Assembly: GCA_003648395.1 (NCBI GenBank)
Contig: QMPB01000266.1
Span: 1 to 6,539, forward strand
Reading direction: 5' to 3'
Length of the DNA: 6,539 nucleotides
Source of the DNA: Bacteroidota bacterium
Lineage (GTDB): Bacteria; Bacteroidota; Bacteroidia; Bacteroidales; UBA1556
Part shown: in pieces, positions 1 to 5,725 of the stretch
Layout of the letters: each line of letters begins with the position of its first letter
How positions within the stretch are numbered: the stretch's first letter is position 1
The notes under the pieces: generated by a model
What the model was told of the DNA's origin: nothing
Databases searched by the model: none
Seen by the model: only the letters and a program-made list of their open reading frames with translations
Program-made: the position numbers and the translations under genes

Positions 1-18
1 CACAAAATATATTTTGTG
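1..18. repeat. 18-bp perfect AT-rich palindrome
   Basis: CACAAAATATATTTTGTG reads identically on both strands. It starts at the first base of the window, so it may extend further left. Its 14-bp core (3-16) recurs at 101-114. The right half (11-16) can alternatively pair with 29-34 (attttg/caaaat), followed by a T-rich run at 40-50, so a weak terminator for a gene to the left is another possible reading. The function is unknown; a dimeric regulator site or an intergenic repeat are both possible. Confidence 0.5.
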
Positions 19-100
19 TTTCATATAGCAAAATGTACGTTATTTTTTTTCGCTTTATATTTAAAAAAGCTAAAATAAAATAAAAGGGAATTCTGCGTAT

Positions 101-114
101 CAAAATATATTTTG
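101..114. repeat. Second copy of 14-bp palindrome core
   Basis: CAAAATATATTTTG is identical to bases 3-16 and is itself a perfect palindrome. The flanking bases no longer pair (t at 100, t at 115), so the symmetry is 14 bp here against 18 bp in the first copy. The start-to-start distance is 98 bp. In very AT-rich DNA, short AT palindromes are common, but two identical 14-mers this close are less so. Confidence 0.5.
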
Positions 115-191
115 TAGGTTTTTTTCTGAGTCTATGACAAAAAATCACCATTTGTGTTACATACTGTTCTTTGTATAATCTTTATCTAAAA

Positions 192-279
192 ATCCACGAA
201 TTACTTGAATTTGCATGATTTATTACGAGAATAAATAGCTTTGCTATTTATTTCGTGTAAATTCGTGCAATTCGTGGAT
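192..279. repeat. Imperfect hairpin with TTCGTG repeats
   Basis: Two arms form a long imperfect inverted repeat. The outer stem is a perfect 11-bp match (192-202 with 269-279, atccacgaatt/aattcgtggat). The inner stem is a perfect 9-bp match (231-239 with 243-251) closing on a 3-base loop. Between them the arms are related but diverged, and the left arm carries about 11 extra bases. The right arm holds TTCGTG three times (252-257, 262-267, 271-276) at 9-10 bp spacing; the left arm has degenerate complements. From memory, similar TTCGTG/CACGAA arrays occur as dispersed intergenic repeats in Bacteroidota and other bacteria. It contains no coding sequence, and its role is unknown. Confidence 0.6.
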
Positions 280-336
280 ACTTATATATTAAGTGTTGAT
301 TTCTAAGTGATATTCTATTTAGGTCTATTATTTCAT

Positions 337-351
337 CCTCCTTCGCTGAGG
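337..351. repeat. CCTCCTTCGCTGAGG motif, possible degraded intergenic repeat
   Basis: This short, relatively GC-rich island sits in very AT-rich DNA. CCTC (337-340) can pair with GAGG (348-351) around a 7-base loop. The motif, followed by 'ctctgg', resembles a 'cctccttcgc-gagg' palindromic repeat that I recall from intergenic regions of Bacteroidota genomes. Here the expected outer pairing to the right (ggagga) is lost (ggtcga), so it would be a decayed copy. This rests on memory and base composition only. Confidence 0.3.
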
Positions 352-511
352 CTCTGGTCGATAAATGAGTTGATAATTATTTTTGTTATGTATTTAGTAA
401 TTTCTTCCAAAACTATTTTATTGTCATATACTTCGGTAGTTTATACAAATATTATTTAAAAACAGTAATTGATAAATAGAATAATTCTGATAAAATCACG
501 TTAAAAATAAA

Positions 512-544
512 TTGTAAAGAATTCCTATTTGTGATTTATCTTTG
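512..544 (+). promoter_or_regulatory. Bacteroidota-type promoter for the permease operon
   Basis: TATCTTTG at 537-544 matches the TAnnTTTG -7 element used by the primary sigma factor of Bacteroidota. A TTG at 512-514 lies 22 bp upstream, close to the usual place for the -33 TTG element. Transcription would start near 550, leaving a leader of roughly 20 bases before the TTG start codon at 572. It is the only gene-proximal match of this quality in the upstream region. Confidence 0.6.
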
Positions 545-571
545 CAGCAATTAATATAAAGAAAAGTAAAA

Positions 572-2146
572 TTGAAAAAACTAAGTATATTTACTCTTAA
601 ATCGTATATAGGACCTCTGATTCTTACATTCTTTATTTCCATATTTGTATTATTAATGCAGTTTTTATGGAAGTATGTCGATGATTTTGTAGGTAAGGGT
701 TTTGAGTGGTACACAATTGCAGAGCTTCTTTTTTATGCCTCAGCTACATTTGTACCTATGGCGCTACCATTGGCGGTATTGCTTTCATCATTAATGACTT
801 TTGGTAATCTTGGAGAGAATTATGAGCTTGTAGCTATTAAATCTGCAGGAATATCAGTTCAAAGATTGATGCGCCCAATGGTTGTTTTTATTGTGTTTGT
901 TAGTGTTGGAGCATTCTATTTTTCAAATTATATTCTTCCCAAGGCAAATCTCGAGTTTCAAACATTGCTTAGTGATGTAAGAAATAAAAAACCCGCAGTT
1001 ACCATTGCTGAGGGAGTTTTTAATTCTGATATTGGTGATTTTGTGATTAAAGTAGGGAAGAAGCTTCCCGATGGTAGAACAATACAGGATGTTGTAATCT
1101 ACGATCATCGTAATGGTGGTGGTAATACTAATGTTACTCAAGCTAAGAGTGGCTTGATGGAAATGACGGATGATAAAATGTACTTAATTCTTACTCTTTT
1201 TGATGGAATTAATTATAATGAAAGTGTAGATAAAACGGCTAAGAAATTTGAACCGCTGCAAATTACTAAGTTTAAGAAAGAAATACAAAGAATAGATTTA
1301 TCAGCATTCTCGTTTAAGAAAACTGATAAAAGCCTTCGAAAGAAAGGTTATCAAATGCTAAATGTATATCAACTAGCATTTTACGACGATTCTTTATCCG
1401 CAGATTTAGATAGTACTTTGAAAAAATTTAGCAATAGCTCAATGAGAGACTATGCTTATTATTATAAGCACTATATTATGAGCTCTATTCCTGACTCTGT
1501 TAAGAAAAAATCAGTTGATAAGCGTTTTGTTGATAGCTTAACTGCCATTGCAAATAATAAGAAGCTAAAGCCAAAAATTAAGAAGAAAGTAGTTGCCAAT
1601 GTTGATGTGGAAAACGCTTCAATAGAAGTAAATAAAGAGATGCAAAGCTATTTACTAGATAACTTTGATAGCCTTCGTCAGTTGAGAATAATAGTTGGCG
1701 CTGTATCGCAGGGTAGAAATGCTGCATATCAATCAAAATTCTCTACAGATAGGGTAATTGGTAAAGAAAAATATATTTCTAAATATAGAGTAGAGTGGCA
1801 TAGGAAGTTTACTCTATCTATTGCCTGTATTCTATTATTCTTTATTGGCGCACCACTTGGTTCAATTATTAGAAAGGGTGGTTTAGGAATGCCATTGGTA
1901 GTTTCTATTGTTATGTTTGTTACTTATCATGTTTTTACAATAATTGGCGAAAAATCAGTAAAATCATTGGTAATGGAACCTTGGGAAGGTATGTGGTTAG
2001 CAAGTTTAATCTATTTACCAATGGGCGTATTCTTTACTTGGAAGGCAACTATTGATGCTCCATTATTTGACTCAGAGGCTTGGCATAAAATCTTTTCTAA
2101 GATTAATATTTTTTCCAAACTAATGAAGAAAAAAAATAATGCATAA
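572..2146 (+). CDS. LptF/LptG-family (YjgP/YjgQ) LPS-export permease
   Basis: This 524-residue inner-membrane protein has the LptF/LptG layout. There are three N-terminal membrane segments (about 13-33, 50-77, 102-122), a periplasmic beta-rich domain (about 140-245), and three C-terminal segments (about 412-432, 439-459, 474-491). The 'SAGISVQRLMRP' stretch after TM2 fits the helix that contacts the LptB ATPase, and 'FFIGAPLGSIIRKGG' after TM4 is typical of the family. In the known system, LptB2FG extracts LPS from the inner membrane and passes it to a periplasmic bridge. The start is TTG: an in-frame TAA lies at 557-559, and the first internal Met is residue 29, inside TM1. E. coli LptF and LptG are about 360 residues; the excess is a Lys-rich, probably helical segment at about 250-385, seen in long Bacteroidota forms. 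Whether it acts as LptF or LptG cannot be settled, so no symbol is given. Confidence 0.93.
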   Translation: MKKLSIFTLKSYIGPLILTFFISIFVLLMQFLWKYVDDFVGKGFEWYTIAELLFYASATFVPMALPLAVLLSSLMTFGNLGENYELVAIKSAGISVQRLMRPMVVFIVFVSVGAFYFSNYILPKANLEFQTLLSDVRNKKPAVTIAEGVFNSDIGDFVIKVGKKLPDGRTIQDVVIYDHRNGGGNTNVTQAKSGLMEMTDDKMYLILTLFDGINYNESVDKTAKKFEPLQITKFKKEIQRIDLSAFSFKKTDKSLRKKGYQMLNVYQLAFYDDSLSADLDSTLKKFSNSSMRDYAYYYKHYIMSSIPDSVKKKSVDKRFVDSLTAIANNKKLKPKIKKKVVANVDVENASIEVNKEMQSYLLDNFDSLRQLRIIVGAVSQGRNAAYQSKFSTDRVIGKEKYISKYRVEWHRKFTLSIACILLFFIGAPLGSIIRKGGLGMPLVVSIVMFVTYHVFTIIGEKSVKSLVMEPWEGMWLASLIYLPMGVFFTWKATIDAPLFDSEAWHKIFSKINIFSKLMKKKNNA

Positions 2147-3362
2147 TACTGATAAACCTTTAAGGATATTACAAATATGCAATAAACCACCATTTCCTCC
2201 AATGGATGGTGGGGCAATAGGAATGCATAATGTAAGTCAAGGTTTTATCGATAGTGGTTTTGATTTGCATATTCTGAGTGTAAATTCCAATAAGCATTTT
2301 GTTGATATTGATACACTGCCACAATCTTATATCGATAATACTAATTTTAATGCAGTAGAGGTTGATCTAAATATTAAAGTATTTTCTGCATTTGCTAATC
2401 TGGTTTTCAGTAAGCGTTCTTATAATATTGAGCGGTTTTATAATAAAGAATTTGGTAATAAACTTACTGAAATACTTGAGAATAAGGAATTCGATATCAT
2501 CCAGATTGAAAGTATTTTCCTAAAAGATTATATTCCAACAATACGAAAATACTCAAAAGCTAAGCTTGTATTACGAGCACCAAATGTGGAGTTTGTAATA
2601 TGGAATAGGCTTGCTCAAATTGAAAAGAGTTTTCTAAAAAGATTTTACTTAAATATACTTGCAAAGCGCCTTAAGAAGGAGGAATTAATAGCATTTGATA
2701 AAGTAGATGCTATATATACTGTAACAGAAAATGATATAAAGTTAATAAAATCATTGGGAATAAAGAAGCCCATAGAATTTATACCAACGGGCATTGATGT
2801 TACTAAGGATCTTTCTACTGAGGGAGTGAATACTGAATATCCATCAATCTTTCATATGGGGGCTTTGGATTGGCTACCAAATCAGGAAGCTGTAAAATGG
2901 CTGTTGGATAATGTATGGCCAAGTATCTATAAAGAATTTCCTAAGCTTAAGTTTTATATTGCTGGGCGTAGACCACCACAGTGGTTAAAAGATTTAAGAA
3001 TTGATGGGGTAGAAGTAGTAGGAGAGGTTGATGATGCAGCGGCCTTTATTAAGTCGAAAGCCATTATGCCAGTGCCATTATTCTCAGGTAGCGGAATGCG
3101 AGTTAAAATTATTGAAGGTATGATGCTTAAAAAAGCAATTGTATCTACTACCATTGGTATTGAGGGGATTATACATAAAGATGGAAAAGATGTATTGATT
3201 GCCAATACGCCTCAAGAGTTTATTGATAGTATCCGTAAGCTTATTTGGAAAGAAGATTTCTATAAAAGTATTTGCTTTAATGCTAGAGAGAATGCAAAAC
3301 GTAATTATTCAAATAAAGTATTAGCAGAGAAACTTAATAGTTTTATTAGTAGCATACTTTAG
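2139..3362 (+). CDS. Glycosyltransferase family 4 protein
   Basis: This 407-residue protein has the two-domain GT-B form of retaining family-4 transferases. The N-terminal acceptor-side domain opens with 'LRILQICNKPPFPPMDGGA' (about 8-26), whose GG loop is typical. The interdomain link is near 'FIPTGID' (214-220). The C-terminal nucleotide-sugar domain contains 'FHMGALDWLPNQEAVKWLL' (238-256), 'FYIAGRRPP' (272-280) and 'SGSGMRVKIIEGM' (316-328), where Lys323 and Glu326 sit in the expected donor-binding region. The first glutamate of the classical EX7E motif is replaced by the Ser/Gly-rich loop, as in related subfamilies. No signal peptide or membrane segment is seen, so it is probably cytoplasmic or peripheral. 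Its ATG lies inside the 3' end of the permease gene (8-bp overlap, ATGCATAA), implying co-transcription and coupled translation. Donor and acceptor are not predictable; a role in LPS or another envelope glycan is inferred from its partner. Confidence 0.9.
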   Translation: MHNTDKPLRILQICNKPPFPPMDGGAIGMHNVSQGFIDSGFDLHILSVNSNKHFVDIDTLPQSYIDNTNFNAVEVDLNIKVFSAFANLVFSKRSYNIERFYNKEFGNKLTEILENKEFDIIQIESIFLKDYIPTIRKYSKAKLVLRAPNVEFVIWNRLAQIEKSFLKRFYLNILAKRLKKEELIAFDKVDAIYTVTENDIKLIKSLGIKKPIEFIPTGIDVTKDLSTEGVNTEYPSIFHMGALDWLPNQEAVKWLLDNVWPSIYKEFPKLKFYIAGRRPPQWLKDLRIDGVEVVGEVDDAAAFIKSKAIMPVPLFSGSGMRVKIIEGMMLKKAIVSTTIGIEGIIHKDGKDVLIANTPQEFIDSIRKLIWKEDFYKSICFNARENAKRNYSNKVLAEKLNSFISSIL

Positions 3363-3372
3363 TTTTTTTGTT

Positions 3373-3380
3373 TATCTTTA
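3373..3380 (+). promoter_or_regulatory. Promoter-like core ahead of the 197-residue gene
   Basis: TATCTTTA is one base off the TAnnTTTG core and shares the 'TTTATCTTT' string with the permease promoter. It ends 29 bases before the ATG at 3410, close to the 27 bases seen for the permease. No good TTG element is found about 20-23 bp upstream, so this is a weaker prediction, and read-through from the glycosyltransferase gene remains possible. Confidence 0.4.
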
Positions 3381-3409
3381 GGGTTTTAATCTACTAAATA
3401 TTATGCCTT

Positions 3410-4003
3410 ATGGAATCCGAAAGTAGTATTATACAACCGCTGCAAGAATATGCTAAAAAAACTAACCGAAGTTTTAAGCATAATCATATTCCTTATGATA
3501 ATTCTAATTATAGAATGCAAAATGCAGCAGTTGATACTGTGGTTATTGTAGAAAAAAATACCTCTGAACCTAAATTCATTAGCTTTTACAATTCTAAAGA
3601 GTATAATTATTATAGTGGGTTCTTTTTATCGATAGATTTGCCAAAGGAAACAATGGTTCTACTAGCATCAAAAAATGTATTTCATAAATTAAACCCATTT
3701 CATAATCACTCCAATAGAGTTTCGGGATATAGATATTTCGATTCGGTGGGTATTATCTCAAATAATAGTAATTATAAGGATGCTATTAGTTTACTTTCAA
3801 ATGCTAAATTAAGCAAATTGATAATTAAAGCTTTATCAATAGATCCTCGAATTAAAGTAGGAGTAAATTATATTATTCCTGAAAATGAGTTCGAAAATAA
3901 GTCGGTACTAGGTATTTTTATCCAAAAAGCATGGTTTAGCAATACAATTTTAATTGATAAGCTATTTAAAGTGTCAGAAGAAATTGCAGAAATATTAAAA
4001 TAA
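3410..4003 (+). CDS. Uncharacterised 197-residue cytoplasmic protein
   Basis: I do not recognise this protein. It has no signal peptide, no membrane segment and no obvious catalytic motif. The sequence suggests a mixed alpha/beta globular fold. The N-terminus is polar ('EYAKKTNRSFKHN'), then come beta-like stretches ('VDTVVIVEK', 'PKFISFYN'), an aromatic patch 'YNYYSGFFLSIDLP', a His-rich loop 'FHKLNPFHNHSNR' near 91-103, and an amphipathic C-terminal helix ('LIDKLFKVSEEIAEIL'). The pattern loosely recalls DUF3137-type proteins, but I would not assign it. An in-frame TAA at 3395-3397 limits the start, and ATG 3410 is the best choice. It lies 47 bp after the glycosyltransferase stop and converges on the peptidase gene with a 3-bp gap. 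Codon and base use match its neighbours, so it is likely a real gene. Confidence 0.75.
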   Translation: MESESSIIQPLQEYAKKTNRSFKHNHIPYDNSNYRMQNAAVDTVVIVEKNTSEPKFISFYNSKEYNYYSGFFLSIDLPKETMVLLASKNVFHKLNPFHNHSNRVSGYRYFDSVGIISNNSNYKDAISLLSNAKLSKLIIKALSIDPRIKVGVNYIIPENEFENKSVLGIFIQKAWFSNTILIDKLFKVSEEIAEILK

Positions 4004-4006
4004 TGC

Positions 4007-5725
4007 TTAATTCCGTATCAAATTATAGGATAATTTAGTTTTATTACCTTTGGAATCGGTAGCAGAAATTACAAACTTATGCTTGCCTGCTTCAAAATGC
4101 TTATCAATAATGTAATATAGGTGTTCTCTTTTAGGGTCGTATTCCAATAATACCCATTGGTTGTTAATGCTTGCGCTATATTTTTTTATGCCCGATAGAT
4201 CATCTTGTACTTTAAAACTTATAAGTCTTTGTTTTGTAATATTCTTATTCTCATAAATATTTTTTGGCTTTAGTACGGGGGCAATAGTATCAATATCAAT
4301 ATAATACCTACCAAAACTTCTGGTTTTGGTACTAAGCCACCCATTTGAATATTCTCCTCCTTCATATACTCTTATGTCTTTACTATTTAGGCTAATAATA
4401 CATAGTTTACTCTTGTTCTTAATGCTATCGGGATTAATAACTCTTATCTTAAGTTTACTGTATTTATGAAGAGGTACTCCAATTTCAAAAATATTGCATA
4501 ATTTACTATAAGTACTATATTTATTATCTTCACTTTTAGCATGGAATTGCTGCGAACTATAAAATGCTCCCTTTGGAATTACTATCTCAAAATTCTCTGC
4601 TTTATAAATATTCTCATGATTCCAATCAAATATATTTGCATTTAGAACTTCTTTATGTTCATTGCCTTCAATATGCTTTACAAACACCTCTAAAGTAACA
4701 CTTTGCCCTGCAAAATCGTAAGCAATAATCTTTACCTTATGAGCTTTACTATCGTTTAGCAACATAATTCCATTATTCATTACATTACTAATATTTAATA
4801 GGTGAGTGTTTTCTTCTTTTAGCGATCGCTGAAACCTTTGTTTCTTGCTTTTAAAAGTACTATAATCAATATATGAGTTTATATACCTTTTTTCGCTAAA
4901 ACTAATTTTCTCAGCAGTAAATCTTGAGTATAAAGTGTCATCAAAATAGAATTCTAATTTATAGTATCCATTTTTATTATTAGCACCATTAAATCTGTCG
5001 AATCCTTCAATAGCAGGGTAGAACTGTGTTGATGAGATATTTATGGTATCCTTAAACTTCTTATAAACGATGGATTTATCTTGATATAAAGTAAACTCCT
5101 GAACTACAGAATTATCATATTTATAATAATTATAGATTCTTAGTTTACGCATTATTGGATATCTATTATCATTTACTTTTATGCCAAACAAAAGAGGGTT
5201 TATTGGTTGCTGCGCTTCATTGCGAATTTCGAAATGCACATGTGGGCCGCCAGAACTTCCACTATTGCCACTATACGCAATAAGCTCTCCTTGCTTAACG
5301 GATATCTGCCCTTTTGTAGGAAATATTTCTATAGCAAATTTCTGTTGTGTATACTGCGTTTGTTTTACTAATTTGGCAATGCTATCACTATATTTATCTA
5401 AATGTGCATATACGCTTACATAACCATTAGGATGAGTTATATATAATGCATTGCCATAACCCCATGGCGAAACCTTTATACGCGAAACATAGCCGTCAGC
5501 GGCTGCTAGTACACGTTTGCCAATTACTCCTTGTGTTTTGATATCTAGCCCCGTATGGAAATGATTAGATCTTAATTCGCCAAAACTACCCGATAGTATT
5601 ATGGGTATGTCTAAAGGTGATATAAAATAATTTTGAGGGTAATTATTCTGTGCCTTTAATTCAATACTTGTATTGAGTATTACTAAGAGTAATAATACTG
5701 AATATATGCTATTTGTAATCTTCAT
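4007..5725 (-). CDS. Secreted M23-family metallopeptidase (LytM-type)
   Basis: This 572-residue protein begins with a signal peptide (about 1-25, hydrophobic core LLLLVIL, likely cut after 'LKA'). The M23 domain covers about 35-185. Zinc ligands are His57 and Asp61 in 'HTGLD' and His164 in 'HVHFEIR', with His108 ('YAHL') and His162 as the other active-site histidines, so the full catalytic set is present. M23 enzymes of this type cleave peptide cross-bridges of peptidoglycan, here presumably in the periplasm. A long central region (about 190-475) is beta-rich and unassigned. The C-terminus (about 508-572, 'DDLSGIKKYS', then 'ATDSKGNK') looks like an Ig-like beta-sandwich. Length and layout match large M23 proteins that I know as widespread in Bacteroidota. 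ATG 5725 has an AAAGG (5734-5738) 8 bases upstream, and its first 17 bases overlap the preceding gene, so translation is probably coupled. Substrate specificity is not visible. Confidence 0.93.
   Translation of the reverse strand: MKITNSIYSVLLLLVILNTSIELKAQNNYPQNYFISPLDIPIILSGSFGELRSNHFHTGLDIKTQGVIGKRVLAAADGYVSRIKVSPWGYGNALYITHPNGYVSVYAHLDKYSDSIAKLVKQTQYTQQKFAIEIFPTKGQISVKQGELIAYSGNSGSSGGPHVHFEIRNEAQQPINPLLFGIKVNDNRYPIMRKLRIYNYYKYDNSVVQEFTLYQDKSIVYKKFKDTINISSTQFYPAIEGFDRFNGANNKNGYYKLEFYFDDTLYSRFTAEKISFSEKRYINSYIDYSTFKSKKQRFQRSLKEENTHLLNISNVMNNGIMLLNDSKAHKVKIIAYDFAGQSVTLEVFVKHIEGNEHKEVLNANIFDWNHENIYKAENFEIVIPKGAFYSSQQFHAKSEDNKYSTYSKLCNIFEIGVPLHKYSKLKIRVINPDSIKNKSKLCIISLNSKDIRVYEGGEYSNGWLSTKTRSFGRYYIDIDTIAPVLKPKNIYENKNITKQRLISFKVQDDLSGIKKYSASINNQWVLLEYDPKREHLYYIIDKHFEAGKHKFVISATDSKGNKTKLSYNLIRN

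Larger units (their letters stand above)
1..511. other. Non-coding region upstream of the permease
   Basis: No frame on either strand gives a credible protein; stop codons are dense throughout. Besides the palindromes, the hairpin and the 337-351 motif, it contains T- and A-rich runs (for example 43-50) and a weak 5-bp stem (gcttt 52-56 with aaagc 66-70). I see no tRNA, riboswitch or gene remnant. The repeat content and lack of genes fit an intergenic spacer that has collected repeat copies. Confidence 0.6.

Noticed and set aside
52..70. Weak stem (gcttt/aaagc) near a T-run as a terminator
   Set aside because: The stem is only five AT-rich pairs, the T-run precedes it on the plus strand, and no gene is visible to the left to terminate.
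174..179. TATAAT box with TTTGTG 17 bp upstream, like an E. coli promoter
   Set aside because: Bacteroidota primary sigma factors do not use this consensus, the region is very AT-rich, and no gene follows within a plausible distance.
496..714. Minus-strand frame of 72 codons
   Set aside because: It runs antisense across the promoter and the first membrane segment of the permease, has no family-like sequence, and is explained by chance in AT-rich DNA.
923..1141. Minus-strand frame of 72 codons inside the permease gene
   Set aside because: It is the antisense shadow of a well-supported coding region, low in complexity and with no start signals.
2011..2217. Minus-strand frame across the permease/glycosyltransferase junction
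   Set aside because: It is antisense to two confident genes and shows no recognisable domain.
2954..3205. Minus-strand frame of 83 codons in the glycosyltransferase gene
   Set aside because: It is antisense to the conserved nucleotide-sugar domain, whose conservation explains the open frame.
3403..3426. Seven-codon ORF (ATG at 3403) overlapping the start of the 197-residue gene
   Set aside because: It could be a leader peptide, but it has no regulatory residue run, attenuator structure or ribosome-binding signal; chance is sufficient.
4821..4830. AGCGATCGCT palindrome resembling the cyanobacterial HIP1 octamer
   Set aside because: I noticed it only once, it lies inside the M23 coding region, and the genome type is not cyanobacterial.
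5181..5423. Plus-strand Cys-rich frame of 80 codons
   Set aside because: The cysteines are the antisense readout of the conserved M23 catalytic region, so this is a shadow and not a Cys-rich peptide.
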